A stretch of DNA of 64,000 nucleotides from Nostoc linckia FACHB-104 (GCF_014696615.1 NZ_JACJQJ010000001.1:62001-126000), one strand, 5' to 3'; numbered from the stretch's first letter, positions 19,584 through 28,267 are shown. Notes: a model not told the origin generated them from the letters alone. A program made the numbers and translations.

Positions 19584-19616
19584 TTAGGTGCGTTAATCGT
19601 AGAATAACGCACCTAA
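19584..19616. terminator. Bidirectional terminator hairpin
   Basis: A perfect 12-base stem, TTAGGTGCGTTA / TAACGCACCTAA, with a 9-base loop, flanked by A-rich and T-rich sequence. It sits between the 3' ends of two convergent units (the small gene pair on + and hupL on -), so it can terminate both. The stem core is also a common dispersed repeat in these genomes. Confidence 0.65.
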
Positions 19617-19625
19617 AAACTAAAT

Positions 19626-21221
19626 TTAAGCAGTTCTAAACCGCGCTAACTCTTCACCAGTCTTGGCATCGTGGGCGTGAACTGTACATACTAAACAAGA
19701 GTCGAACGATCGCGCGACGTGACCTACTTCTACTGGATCTTTAGAATCGTAGATAGGTGTGCCGATTAAAGCTTCCTCAATTGGGCCGCGTGCGCCATTA
19801 CCATCGCGAGGGCCGATATTCCAAGTACCAGGGGCAATAACTTGGTAGTTCTTAATCTTACCGCCCTCTACTTCTACCCAGTGACACAGGGAACCCCGTG
19901 CGGCTTCGGTTCCACCCCATCCCTTACCATCTTTTTCTTGAGGTTTGATATACCAGGGGTCATTTAACTTAAATTCGCGCAAACAGTGTTCAGCTTGGCG
20001 GTAAAGCTTGACAATTTCGTGAACTCGTGCTAACTGACGCACATGAATGCTAGGGCCACCCATTTGCTTGAACACGTCTAAAATAAACCCGTCTTGGTGT
20101 TGCCAAGATTCACCGTGCTTACCACCTGCAACTAACTGACGTGCTAAGGGGCCTGCTTCTAAGCGTCCGAAGTCTTTGTGTAGGACTGCACTGGCCCAAG
20201 AATAGGCATTATCGAAGTCTTTTGTATTCTTTTGGATGGGATTAGTTGTGCGATCGCCTGGGTAAACATCGGCTGTACCTTCATCGTACCAAGAGTGAGT
20301 GGTATTCTCACGGGCAAAAGATGGGTGCATTAAAGTATGGGTGTCGCTGAAGCTGTCATAGACTCCACTTTTCATGATCATCGCTGCATTTCGCCCTTCA
20401 ATTGTGGGCTGTTGATATTTGTCCTCATGGGGTAAATATCCCCAAGTGACATATTTACCAACACCTGCACCGTATCTATCTAGACCAATATCTAAACCCA
20501 TGCGCCAATATAAACCCAAGTCGGATTCCCGATGCTTGCGGTCTTCATCTAGCCAATCCATGAAGTCATCATAAGTTTGAATTTCTTCGTAGCGTTCTAG
20601 AGAACAACCCAACCATACTGGTTCTAACCAGTTGGTACGGAAATATTCTAATAGTGACCAAGCGCGGGTAATGTCTGTGAGTGTGGGGGCGCACATCACA
20701 CCGCCAGGAACCATGTAACTAGAATGGGGCCATTGACCACCTAATAAAGCGTAAATTTCTACAGGTTTTGCAGAAATAGTCACACCTAGTTCGTAAGAGG
20801 TTCCTGTGAAAGCTGCAAAACGCTTGGTGGCTTCTTCATAAAACCGACTACTGCGGTACTTTTTATTAGTCAGGTCAATCGCAAATAGACCATAAAAATA
20901 GCGGGGTATACTTTGGATGGTTTCGACAATTTGACCTAAATTTCTCGCTAAAATCGCATTGCGTGGAACTTCTGTGCCCCAGAGTGTATCGAGTGCCCAA
21001 GATGCAGAAGTCAGGTGAGAACCACCGCAAATACCACAAATGCGAGGCGTAACGATTAATCCGGCTTGCGGGTCTTTACCACGGAGGATAATTTCAAATC
21101 CCCGGAAGAGTTCTGCATGAGTCCAGGCGTTAACTACATATCCGTCTTCAATTTCCACCCGGACATCTAAATCACCTTCTACTCTACCAACTGGCGAGAT
21201 GTCTAATGTTTGAATTGTCAT
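19626..21221 (-). CDS. hupL: Uptake [NiFe]-hydrogenase large subunit
   Basis: A 531-residue catalytic subunit that recycles H2 released by nitrogenase in heterocysts. The Ni-Fe ligands are present: RICGICGGSH (Cys62, Cys65) near the N-terminus and DSCLVCTVH (Cys509, Cys512) near the C-terminus. After His515 there are 16 further residues, the tail removed by the HupW protease during maturation in related systems. Full length and uninterrupted, unlike hupL of Anabaena PCC 7120, which carries the xisC element. It lies downstream of hupS with a ~110-base spacer of short tandem repeats, the normal hupSL order. Without intact hupS it should be non-functional until the operon is restored. Confidence 0.96.
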   Translation of the reverse strand: MTIQTLDISPVGRVEGDLDVRVEIEDGYVVNAWTHAELFRGFEIILRGKDPQAGLIVTPRICGICGGSHLTSASWALDTLWGTEVPRNAILARNLGQIVETIQSIPRYFYGLFAIDLTNKKYRSSRFYEEATKRFAAFTGTSYELGVTISAKPVEIYALLGGQWPHSSYMVPGGVMCAPTLTDITRAWSLLEYFRTNWLEPVWLGCSLERYEEIQTYDDFMDWLDEDRKHRESDLGLYWRMGLDIGLDRYGAGVGKYVTWGYLPHEDKYQQPTIEGRNAAMIMKSGVYDSFSDTHTLMHPSFARENTTHSWYDEGTADVYPGDRTTNPIQKNTKDFDNAYSWASAVLHKDFGRLEAGPLARQLVAGGKHGESWQHQDGFILDVFKQMGGPSIHVRQLARVHEIVKLYRQAEHCLREFKLNDPWYIKPQEKDGKGWGGTEAARGSLCHWVEVEGGKIKNYQVIAPGTWNIGPRDGNGARGPIEEALIGTPIYDSKDPVEVGHVARSFDSCLVCTVHAHDAKTGEELARFRTA

Positions 21222-21251
21222 TTGTTATTTGTCCTTTGGCATTTGTCATTA

Positions 21252-21279
21252 GTCAAGAGTCAAGGGTCAAGGGTCAAAG
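21252..21279. repeat. Heptamer tandem repeat (STRR) in the hupS-hupL spacer
   Basis: Four copies of a 7-base unit: GTCAAGA, GTCAAGG, GTCAAGG, GTCAAAG. Short tandemly repeated heptamers are typical of heterocystous cyanobacteria. Confidence 0.75.
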
Positions 21280-21293
21280 ATATTGGTTATTCA

Positions 21294-21317
21294 CCCAATG
21301 CCCCATGCCCAATGCCC
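21294..21317. repeat. CCCAATGCCC-type tandem repeat
   Basis: CCCAATG CCCCATG CCCAATG CCC, another heptamer array in the same spacer. In related organisms the hupS-hupL spacer can form a hairpin thought to stabilise or couple the transcript. Confidence 0.65.
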
Positions 21318-21330
21318 TATTCACCATTCC

Positions 21331-22245
21331 CTAAATTGTGAAAATGTCTTCTTCTGCCCAAGGTGGTGCTATGTCTTTGGCTACCATTGTCAGTAAGGCA
21401 TAGTCTTTTGCTTTGACTCCTGGTGGTAGTTCTTTGGGAACTCCCATGACAGTTTGAGTTTTAAATACGGTTCCTGGCTTGAGGTCGTAGAAGGGGAATT
21501 CTGGTTCAGTACATCCTAAACAGGGCATACCTGCACGGGTTTTAGAAGAAACCCGATTCCACAAAATACGGTTGCAGGAAGAGTGGGTCATGGGGCCGCG
21601 ACAACCTAAATCGTAGAATAGGCAGCCTTTGCGTTGACCAAATTCCACAGTAGATGCTTTGTAAGCAAAGTGGACGTTACGGGTACAACCGATTTGGGTG
21701 TAGCTTTTAAAGAAGGTTTGTGGACGATTGAGTTCGTCTAAGGTAATATCGCCTAAGCGTCCGGTGGCGATCGCCACTAAAATTTGACTAATCCAATCAG
21801 GATGGGCGGGACATCCGGGAATGTTAATTACGGGTAAGCCAGATTTGGTGCGGAAGTCTGTGCCAAAAAAACCACCTGGTTCACGCTTGAGGAATTGCAA
21901 TCCTTGGGATTCGCTAGGATTGGGTGACATAGCAGGAATACCTCCCCAGGTAGCACAGTCTCCTACAGCCACAATAAAACTAGCAGCTTGGGCGAGGTCT
22001 GTTAACCAATCTTTCATGGGGCGTTCGGCAAAGCGGTTCCATTCACCTGTGCCGTTGGGGGCGTTGACAACACTACCTTCAAAAACCAAGATATCTAGGG
22101 GAATTGTCCCGGAAATGCAATCTTGGAGTAGTTGTTGTAAATTATCGCCCAGTTCCACACCCAGGGAGGGATGCCAAAGTATTTTAATGCCAAAGTCAGC
22201 TATTAAATCGCATACTGTCGGTTCTTCAGCGTTGAGAAAGGACAT
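21331..22245 (-). CDS. hupS: Uptake [NiFe]-hydrogenase small subunit, 5' end missing (interrupted gene)
   Basis: 304 residues from MSFLNAEEPTVCDL to EEDIFTI, the Fe-S electron-transfer subunit of the uptake hydrogenase. All cluster-binding Cys regions from VCDLIADFG onward are present (for example GDCATWGG, PGCPAHPDW, CRGPMTHSSCNRILWNR, GMPCLGCTEPEFPF). From memory, intact cyanobacterial HupS is about 320 residues and begins with an extra ~16 residues containing LWLQGGACSGNT, whose Cys is a proximal-cluster ligand. Here homology stops at the Met, and the frame continues upstream (to 22341) into unrelated sequence over the recombinase start. I conclude the gene is split by an inserted element and gives no working HupS in this DNA form. 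No hup promoter is present here; it would be with the missing 5' piece. Confidence 0.9.
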   Translation of the reverse strand: MSFLNAEEPTVCDLIADFGIKILWHPSLGVELGDNLQQLLQDCISGTIPLDILVFEGSVVNAPNGTGEWNRFAERPMKDWLTDLAQAASFIVAVGDCATWGGIPAMSPNPSESQGLQFLKREPGGFFGTDFRTKSGLPVINIPGCPAHPDWISQILVAIATGRLGDITLDELNRPQTFFKSYTQIGCTRNVHFAYKASTVEFGQRKGCLFYDLGCRGPMTHSSCNRILWNRVSSKTRAGMPCLGCTEPEFPFYDLKPGTVFKTQTVMGVPKELPPGVKAKDYALLTMVAKDIAPPWAEEDIFTI

Positions 22246-22247
22246 AT

Positions 22248-22260
22248 TATAGTCACTATA
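22248..22260. other. Palindrome at the hupS/element border
   Basis: TATAGT-C-ACTATA, a perfect 6-base inverted repeat centred on one base, lying 2 bases outside the first preserved hupS codon. It may be part of the recombinase recognition site or the recombinase promoter. A TATTC pentamer (the known fdxN-element crossover sequence) occurs next to it on the - strand at 22261-22265, but crossover there would not restore the HupS GNT-MSF junction. Confidence 0.4.
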
Positions 22261-22277
22261 GAATAAATTTTGGCAAT

Positions 22278-23816
22278 ATGGGCGAAAAATGGTTTTATGG
22301 TCGGGTTTCGACGATTGAACAACAAGAGGATCGCAACGCACTCAAGAAACAGCTAGAAAGGGGTAAGAATGTCGGATGCGATCGCTTTTATTGGGATATT
22401 CAAAGTCGCACCACGGAAGTGCGGACTGGGTTACAGCAATTAATTGATGATTTAAAAATATCGCCCAAGGGTACTGTCAGCGATTTAGTGGTTACCAGAA
22501 TTGACCGCATTGGGTCATCATCAAAACTGTTTTACTCGTTGCTAGAAGTATTACGCAGTAAAAGTATCAAGCTAGTAGCACTCGACCAAACCATAGATAC
22601 AGAAAGTCTGGGTGGTGAGTTGACGATAGATATCTTGCTAGCTGCGAGTAAATTTGAAATCAAAATGTTATCCAGCCGTGTATCTGCTGAACGCAAGCAT
22701 CGTATGATTCAGCGGAAAAGCCATAGGTTTGCACCCTTTGGCTGGAAGGTAATGAATGATAGTTATGTTAAAGATGAAAGCTGGTGCGTTTCTCTAATAG
22801 AGGGGAAAAGAAGTTTTAAAGTTTGGGAATTGGCTTTATTCATATTTGAAATATTTGATAGTTGCGGTAGTGTGAGAAAAACCTGCAATATCTTAAATGA
22901 GTTGTTTGGGGTAAGCGGGAAAGTAGACGCAAAGAGTAAAAAATTAAAAGATAATCATCGAATTATGCCTGATGATATCGAGCAATTTGATTTATTACAA
23001 AATCAGAGAAAAACTTATCAAAGATACCCTTGGACTGGCTTACAATGGTCGCCAGCTGGGTTAAAAAATTTCTTAGTTAATCCCGTACACGCAGGTGGAA
23101 CACCATTTAACGTCACCACATCCAGTCCATCAGGTAAACAAATTAACCATTTCGATCAATGGGATTGCAATTGGAATACCCATGAAGGGATAATTAGCCG
23201 CGAACAACACGAACAAATCAAACGCCAGATTCGCCAAAATCGCAATAATAAATGGGCTGCACGTCAAGAAGATATCAACCCATTTGCTAATTTATTGAAG
23301 TGTAGTAGATGTGGCGGCGCATTAACTCGCATGTCATCCCGACGCGATCGCAATGGACAATATACAGCCTACTATCAATGTACTTACTATGCTCTCAGAC
23401 GTTGCGATGCCAAAGAGATGCTGAATAGTCACAGTTTAGATGCTCAGGTGGCTGATTTGCTAGTTAATGAAGCTACTAGACTAGCAGGAATGGTAGATTT
23501 TGAGGAAAATAAAAATCCTGAACCAAAAGAAGTGCAAGAACTGCGCGAAAGTTTAGCAGCATTGGAGAAGATACCTAGTAATGCTTTTGTAGAAAAAGCC
23601 AAAGATGGTATCCGTGAGCAAATTGCTAATATCTTAAGTCTCCACGAAAACATCACAAACCGTAGCTTGTTGGTACGAGAAGAGTTAGTGCAAATGTTCC
23701 GCGATCGCGAATACTGGGAAAGCCGCACATCAGAGGATAAAAAACGGATGCTAAATAAACTTATCCGTCGTATTGTTGTTGATGGACGGGTTGTTTTGGG
23801 TATTGAGTTTCTTTAG
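22278..23816 (+). CDS. Large serine recombinase, XisF-like (element excisase)
   Basis: 512 residues. The N-terminal resolvase domain starts WFYGRVSTIEQ with catalytic Ser11, and has DLVVTRIDRIGSS and the ASKFEIKMLSSRVSAERK helix. The recombinase domain follows (FAPFGW...GLQWSPAGLKNFLVNPVHAG), then a zinc ribbon (Cys342, Cys345, Cys368, Cys376) and a C-terminal coiled coil. Size and layout match XisF, the site-specific recombinase that excises the fdxN element of Anabaena PCC 7120 in developing heterocysts; XisA and XisC are tyrosine recombinases and do not fit. It is divergent from the broken hupS, starting 33 bp from its edge, exactly where an element's own recombinase would sit. No xisH/xisI-like helper genes were seen nearby. 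Confidence 0.92.
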   Translation: MGEKWFYGRVSTIEQQEDRNALKKQLERGKNVGCDRFYWDIQSRTTEVRTGLQQLIDDLKISPKGTVSDLVVTRIDRIGSSSKLFYSLLEVLRSKSIKLVALDQTIDTESLGGELTIDILLAASKFEIKMLSSRVSAERKHRMIQRKSHRFAPFGWKVMNDSYVKDESWCVSLIEGKRSFKVWELALFIFEIFDSCGSVRKTCNILNELFGVSGKVDAKSKKLKDNHRIMPDDIEQFDLLQNQRKTYQRYPWTGLQWSPAGLKNFLVNPVHAGGTPFNVTTSSPSGKQINHFDQWDCNWNTHEGIISREQHEQIKRQIRQNRNNKWAARQEDINPFANLLKCSRCGGALTRMSSRRDRNGQYTAYYQCTYYALRRCDAKEMLNSHSLDAQVADLLVNEATRLAGMVDFEENKNPEPKEVQELRESLAALEKIPSNAFVEKAKDGIREQIANILSLHENITNRSLLVREELVQMFRDREYWESRTSEDKKRMLNKLIRRIVVDGRVVLGIEFL

Positions 23817-23891
23817 TTTTCTTTGGCGAACAAGTTCTCGGTATTCTTCTAATTGACGCAACCAAAATTCCTTATCCGATTCGATTCTCAT
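23751..23891 (-). CDS. Possible small protein convergent with the recombinase
   Basis: A 46-codon frame starting MRIESDKEFWLRQLEEYRELVRQRKL, overlapping the last 66 bases of the recombinase gene on the opposite strand. The N-terminal half is a charged amphipathic helix and lies outside the recombinase gene, which makes it more credible than a shadow frame; the C-terminal part (Asn/Thr-rich) is read from antisense recombinase sequence. I do not recognise it. It could be a small conserved element-borne protein or chance. Confidence 0.3.
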   Translation of the reverse strand: MRIESDKEFWLRQLEEYRELVRQRKLKKLNTQNNPSINNNTTDKFI

Positions 23892-24198
23892 TTGTAGCGT
23901 TATCTATCAATAATTTTAGATTAGCTTTGAGTCAAAAAAATTCTGTTCTCTACGAACAAGGTTTATTGAGGTAACAAATTTATAGTAATTTTTATGGTAA
24001 AAATTATTTTATTAGCTAATTTTCTAACAATAAAGAGTAGAGGAAAATACGCTCCTGGTCGCTGCTAAATTTAATCAAATCAAATAAAAAATGCGTAGCC
24101 AAATTATTCAGATAGTGAATTTATCCCTTACCTAAAATGTCACTTAATTGAGTAAGATTTAGCTAACCAACTTTTAAAAATCATCCAGGTTGCTGTGG

Positions 24199-24360
24199 GT
24201 TACGGCTAAATCTCATACTAAGTTGCAATCAAATATAGTATCTGTCATTGCGACCAGAACACAGTGAAGGGAAGCAATCTCAACAATTTCAAGGTGCTAT
24301 GGCTGACTGTGACTGAGTATCATTATCTCTAAGTCGCAAATCCTTCCACAGCCGTAACAC
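24199..24360. repeat. Second copy of the MITE-like repeat, interrupted by ~110 bp
   Basis: The arms GTTACGGCTAAATCTCA (24199-24215) and CTAAGTCGCAAATCCTTCCACAGCCGTAACAC (ending at 24360) match the contiguous right part of the 18867-18973 element. They are separated here by an insert containing another common repeat type (ATTGCGACCAG...GAAGCAATCTC). Confidence 0.55.
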
Positions 24361-24512
24361 AACGCGGGAAACCCGCGCAACGCAGTAGCTCCCCTATTTA
24401 AGATTTACGCTAAAATCAGAAGTTGCTAAACTTATTGCAAGTATTTAGCACTAAATTCTGAAAAAAACATTCTTGCTGAAGTTCTAAAACATTTTCATAG
24501 TATACTATTTTT

Positions 24513-24532
24513 GCACATTTTTCTCAATTACT
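24513..24532. promoter_or_regulatory. Candidate Fur box upstream of the ABC exporter
   Basis: ATTTTTCTCAATTA contains the TTCTCAAT core that I recall from the Anabaena FurA consensus (AAATAAATTCTCAATAAAT). It lies about 55 bases before the exporter ATG. The same core occurs twice in the receptor/NRPS divergent promoter region. Confidence 0.35.
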
Positions 24533-24583
24533 CCGATCTGCCTACAGCCCTTAGAACTATCCTTGCTCAAACTTGGCGACGTT

Positions 24584-26380
24584 ATGAACATCGGTTTAAA
24601 ACCATATGGCAATTTATTCATAAAATATCTCAAGCCTCAAAAGTGGCGCTTAGCCAAGTTTGCGATCGCTCTATTAGCTGGTATCGGCTTGCAACTCCTC
24701 AACCCACAAATCTTACGTAATTTCATTGATACAGCTGTAACAGGTGGTTCAACACAGAACTTATTTCTCGCTGCATTTCTATTTATTGGTGTAGCTTTAA
24801 TGACACAATTAATATTAATTGCAGCTACATATTATGGCGAAAATGTTGCTTGGACAGCTACTAATGCCCTACGTGCTGATTTAGTAGAACATTGCCTAAA
24901 ACTTGATTTATCTTTTCACAAAATTACTACACCTGGTGAATTAGTAGAAAGGGTGGATGGAGATATTCACAACCTTTCGCAATTTTTTTCAAAATTTAGT
25001 GTTTATATCTTAGGTAGTTTGTTGCTAATACTGGGTGTAATTGTGGTCATGTTCGCTGAAGATTGGCGAGCGGGTTTAGCTATTTCATTTTTCGCTCTCA
25101 CTGCTTTATCTACTTTAATTCGTTTGCGCTCTATTGCAGTTCCCTATTGGGGAAATTATCGCCAAATCAATGCAGAGTTTTTTGGATTTTTGGGTGAGCA
25201 ACTAACTGGAATTGAAGACATTAGAGCAAATGGTGCTAAAAATTATGTGATGCACCGCTTCTATAAAATTCTCCAACGCTGGTTGCCAACATATCACAAA
25301 GCAAGGTTTGCTGACACAATTCTCTGGGTAACAACTAATGGTATATTCACCTTAGGTAATGTCATTGCTTTAACTGTCGCTCTCTACCTTTGGAATCAAA
25401 AAGCAATCACTATTGGCACTGCATATATATTTTTTTACTATACTAATCTTTTAAGTGAACCAATCGAGCAGATTCGTACTCAGTTAGAAGATTTGCAACA
25501 AGCAGAAGCCAGTATTTATCGGATTCAAGACTTATTTCAACTGCAATCACAACTAACTGCAGAAGGAGAAGAGTTACTTCCTAATGGTGCGCTTAGTGTG
25601 ACATTTGAAAATGTCTCATTTAGTTATACAGATGTCTCAGGAGAAGCTGCTACTGACGTACGCATCAACAAGCAAGATCCCCAACCAGAATTAATCCTCC
25701 AAGATATATCTTTCCATTTACCTGCTGGTCATGTATTAGGGCTATTAGGACGTACAGGTAGCGGTAAAACCACATTAGCGCGTTTATTACTCAGGCTATA
25801 TGACGCACAATTAGGCACAATTCGTTTAGGAAATGTGCTTATAAAAGAGGCTCATTTAACAGACTTACCCAAACACGTCGGACTAGTAACTCAGAACGTA
25901 CAGCTATTTCAAACCACTGTCCGCAACAATCTCACCTTTTTTAACCAAAATATTAGCGACAATCGCATCTATGACACCTTGGATATGCTGGGATTATCTT
26001 CATGGCTAAATTCATTATCCAGAGGCTTAGATACTGAATTAGGCCCTGATAGTAGCGGCTTATCAGCAGGACAGGCGCAATTATTAGCATTTGCTCGTGT
26101 TTTTCTTAAAAACCCTGGTCTAGTAATTTTAGATGAAGCATCCTCGCGCCTTGATCCAGCAACAGAAAAACTCATTGAAAAAGCTATAGACCAATTGTTG
26201 GTGGGGCGTACTGGCATAATTATTGCTCACCGATTAGCAACCGTACAAAGAGCAAATCAAATTCTGATTTTAGATAAAGGTCGAGTCAGCGAATATGGAT
26301 GGCGAGCAGAATTAATTAATAATTCCCATTCACGCTTTGCACAATTACTCCAGACTGGCTTAACAGATTTATTAGTGTAA
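24584..26380 (+). CDS. ABC exporter half-transporter (TMD-NBD), consensus ATPase site
   Basis: 598 residues from the ATG used here; a TTG seven codons upstream is less likely. About six N-terminal membrane helices, then a nucleotide-binding domain: Walker A GRTGSGKTT (Lys395), signature LSAGQ, Walker B VILDEASS (Asp517, catalytic Glu518) and H-loop IIAHR. With the next gene it should form a heterodimeric type IV exporter. The altered signature LSAGQ (for LSGGQ) would face the Walker motifs of the partner, which is also degenerate. Placement next to a siderophore receptor and an NRPS cluster suggests export of the peptide; such pairs serve this in other cyanobacteria. Confidence 0.88.
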   Translation: MNIGLKPYGNLFIKYLKPQKWRLAKFAIALLAGIGLQLLNPQILRNFIDTAVTGGSTQNLFLAAFLFIGVALMTQLILIAATYYGENVAWTATNALRADLVEHCLKLDLSFHKITTPGELVERVDGDIHNLSQFFSKFSVYILGSLLLILGVIVVMFAEDWRAGLAISFFALTALSTLIRLRSIAVPYWGNYRQINAEFFGFLGEQLTGIEDIRANGAKNYVMHRFYKILQRWLPTYHKARFADTILWVTTNGIFTLGNVIALTVALYLWNQKAITIGTAYIFFYYTNLLSEPIEQIRTQLEDLQQAEASIYRIQDLFQLQSQLTAEGEELLPNGALSVTFENVSFSYTDVSGEAATDVRINKQDPQPELILQDISFHLPAGHVLGLLGRTGSGKTTLARLLLRLYDAQLGTIRLGNVLIKEAHLTDLPKHVGLVTQNVQLFQTTVRNNLTFFNQNISDNRIYDTLDMLGLSSWLNSLSRGLDTELGPDSSGLSAGQAQLLAFARVFLKNPGLVILDEASSRLDPATEKLIEKAIDQLLVGRTGIIIAHRLATVQRANQILILDKGRVSEYGWRAELINNSHSRFAQLLQTGLTDLLV

Positions 26381-26437
26381 TTTTGGCAATCAGAATTAGG
26401 TTAAAAACCTTCTCTAAATTACGAATTTATAACTATT

Positions 26438-28267
26438 ATGTTATCAGCAAACAAAAAAGTCCAAGGCTGGAAATTACTATGGAACCTCATTTGCTATCAA
26501 CCAAAACTCTATATAATTGACTCTTGCTTTTGGATTTTAATTACGGGGTTGCCTGCAATACCTGGGTTAATTATCAAAGAGTTTTTCGACAGCCTTACAG
26601 GTCAAGCTCAATTTGCGTTAACACCTGTAGCTTGGATTGCATTATTATTGGCTCTTAATTTAGGACATATTGGCACAATATTTGTAGGGCGATTAACCAA
26701 AACTCAGCACCGTTTCACTATGAGTTCTTTGCTGCGAAGAAATTTGTTAGAACGCCTATTAAACAATCCTAATGCTCAACCTGTAATTGTTCATAGTGAG
26801 GCAGAACAAGCTTTATCTCAAGGTGAAATTATTAGTTATTTCCGTGATGATGCTCAACAAATAGAAGACAATGTGGCATGGGTATCAGAACTGTTGGGAG
26901 AAGCAATATTTGCTATTCTTTGTCTTGTAATTTTATTCAGCGTTAATCCTCAAATGACCTTATTTGTGTTTCTACCTTTAGTAGGCACGATCGCAATTAT
27001 TCAAAAAGCAGAAACATACATCAAACGTTACCGCCAAGCTAGCCGTCAAGCAACAGAAAAAGTCACAGGTATTTTAGGCGAAATATTTAGTTCAGTGCAA
27101 GCAATTAAAGTCGCTGGTGCTGAACAAGATGTGCTGCATCATTTTCGCAATCTCAACGACAAACGTCGTCAAGTGATGGTAAGAGATAGCTTATTAAATG
27201 CCATGTTAGATTCCGTATTTCAAAACATGGTGAATTTAGGCACTGGTTTGATTTTGCTTTTAGCTTCTGTATTAATTCAGCGTCAAACGAGTAACCTGAC
27301 TGTAGGTGACTTTGCATTATTTATTTATAATCTTGCCTTTGTCACTGGTTTTTTTAACTCTTTGGGGAGATTTATGGCATTGTACAAGCAAACCGAAGTC
27401 TCCTTTGAACGCATGACAGCTTTGCTTGCTGGTGCGACAGCAGAAACTTTAGTAGCTAAAAATCCACTTTATCTAAAAAATCTGCGCGATGAGCTACACC
27501 ACACCATAAGCGATCGCCAACCATCACTTCCACTCTTGGAACAACCGCAAATAAAAGAGAACCTAAAATTATTAACTATATCTCACCTGACTTACTATTA
27601 TCCTGGTACTTACCAAGGAATTACAGATATTAGCTTTGAAATACAGCGTGGTAGTTTAACTGTAATTACTGGTCGCATTGGTGCTGGTAAAACTACACTG
27701 CTACGAGTTTTACTAGGATTATTACCCAAGCAATCAGGTGCTATTTATTGGAATAGGCGACTAGTTGAAGACCCAGCTAATTTTTTTACACCACCTCGTA
27801 GTGCTTATACTCCTCAAATTCCTCAATTGTTTAGTTATACCTTAAGAGAAAATATTTTACTAGGTCTACAAAAAGATGATTTTGAAATTGAAAATGCCCT
27901 GACAATGGCTGTCTTTGAACAAGATTTGGCTAGCATGAATAACAGAATGGAAACTTTAGTAGGAGCAAAAGGAGTCAAATTATCTGGTGGACAAATGCAA
28001 CGTTTAGCCGCCGCTAGAATGTTTGTTCGTCAACCAGAATTATTAGTTTTTGATGACCTGTCTAGCGCGTTAGATGTAGAGACAGAATTAGCTTTATGGT
28101 CACGGATATTTAACAATAAAAGTGAAAAACCAACTTGTCTGGTAATTTCTCATCGGCGTTCTGTATTACGCCGTGCTGACCAAATAATTGTGATGAAAGC
28201 AGGTCGAATATCAGCACAAGGAAAGTTTGATGAAATTATTAGTCAAGGTCAAGAATTGAAATTTTAA
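26438..28267 (+). CDS. ABC exporter half-transporter (TMD-NBD), degenerate ATPase site
   Basis: 609 residues with an N-terminal six-helix membrane domain and an NBD: Walker A GRIGAGKTT (Lys418), intact signature LSGGQMQRLAAARM, Walker B LVFDDLSS and H-loop VISHR. The catalytic Glu after the Walker B Asp539 is Asp540, so this half likely forms the non-hydrolysing site, as in known heterodimeric exporters. It starts 57 bases after its partner and they form one operon. The gene ends about 110 bases from the convergent binding-protein gene. Substrate assignment (lipopeptide siderophore) is inference from neighbourhood. Confidence 0.88.
   Translation: MLSANKKVQGWKLLWNLICYQPKLYIIDSCFWILITGLPAIPGLIIKEFFDSLTGQAQFALTPVAWIALLLALNLGHIGTIFVGRLTKTQHRFTMSSLLRRNLLERLLNNPNAQPVIVHSEAEQALSQGEIISYFRDDAQQIEDNVAWVSELLGEAIFAILCLVILFSVNPQMTLFVFLPLVGTIAIIQKAETYIKRYRQASRQATEKVTGILGEIFSSVQAIKVAGAEQDVLHHFRNLNDKRRQVMVRDSLLNAMLDSVFQNMVNLGTGLILLLASVLIQRQTSNLTVGDFALFIYNLAFVTGFFNSLGRFMALYKQTEVSFERMTALLAGATAETLVAKNPLYLKNLRDELHHTISDRQPSLPLLEQPQIKENLKLLTISHLTYYYPGTYQGITDISFEIQRGSLTVITGRIGAGKTTLLRVLLGLLPKQSGAIYWNRRLVEDPANFFTPPRSAYTPQIPQLFSYTLRENILLGLQKDDFEIENALTMAVFEQDLASMNNRMETLVGAKGVKLSGGQMQRLAAARMFVRQPELLVFDDLSSALDVETELALWSRIFNNKSEKPTCLVISHRRSVLRRADQIIVMKAGRISAQGKFDEIISQGQELKF

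Larger units (their letters stand above)
23892..24583. other. Intergenic region between recombinase and ABC exporter
   Basis: About 690 bases, AT-rich, without a supportable gene. It contains an interrupted dispersed repeat (24199-24360), a perfect CGCGGG-AAA-CCCGCG hairpin (24363-24377), a TATACTAT -10-like stretch near 24500 and a TTCTCAAT motif at 24521-24528 (see regulatory entry). Confidence 0.5.

Noticed and set aside
22246-22341. Extension of the hupS reading frame upstream of MSFLNAEE
   Set aside because: The 32 extra residues have no HupS character and overlap the recombinase start on the other strand; they are sequence of the inserted DNA read by chance.
24511-24720. Frame of 69 residues at the start of the ABC exporter
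   Set aside because: TTG start, overlaps the exporter gene in another frame and has no recognisable features.
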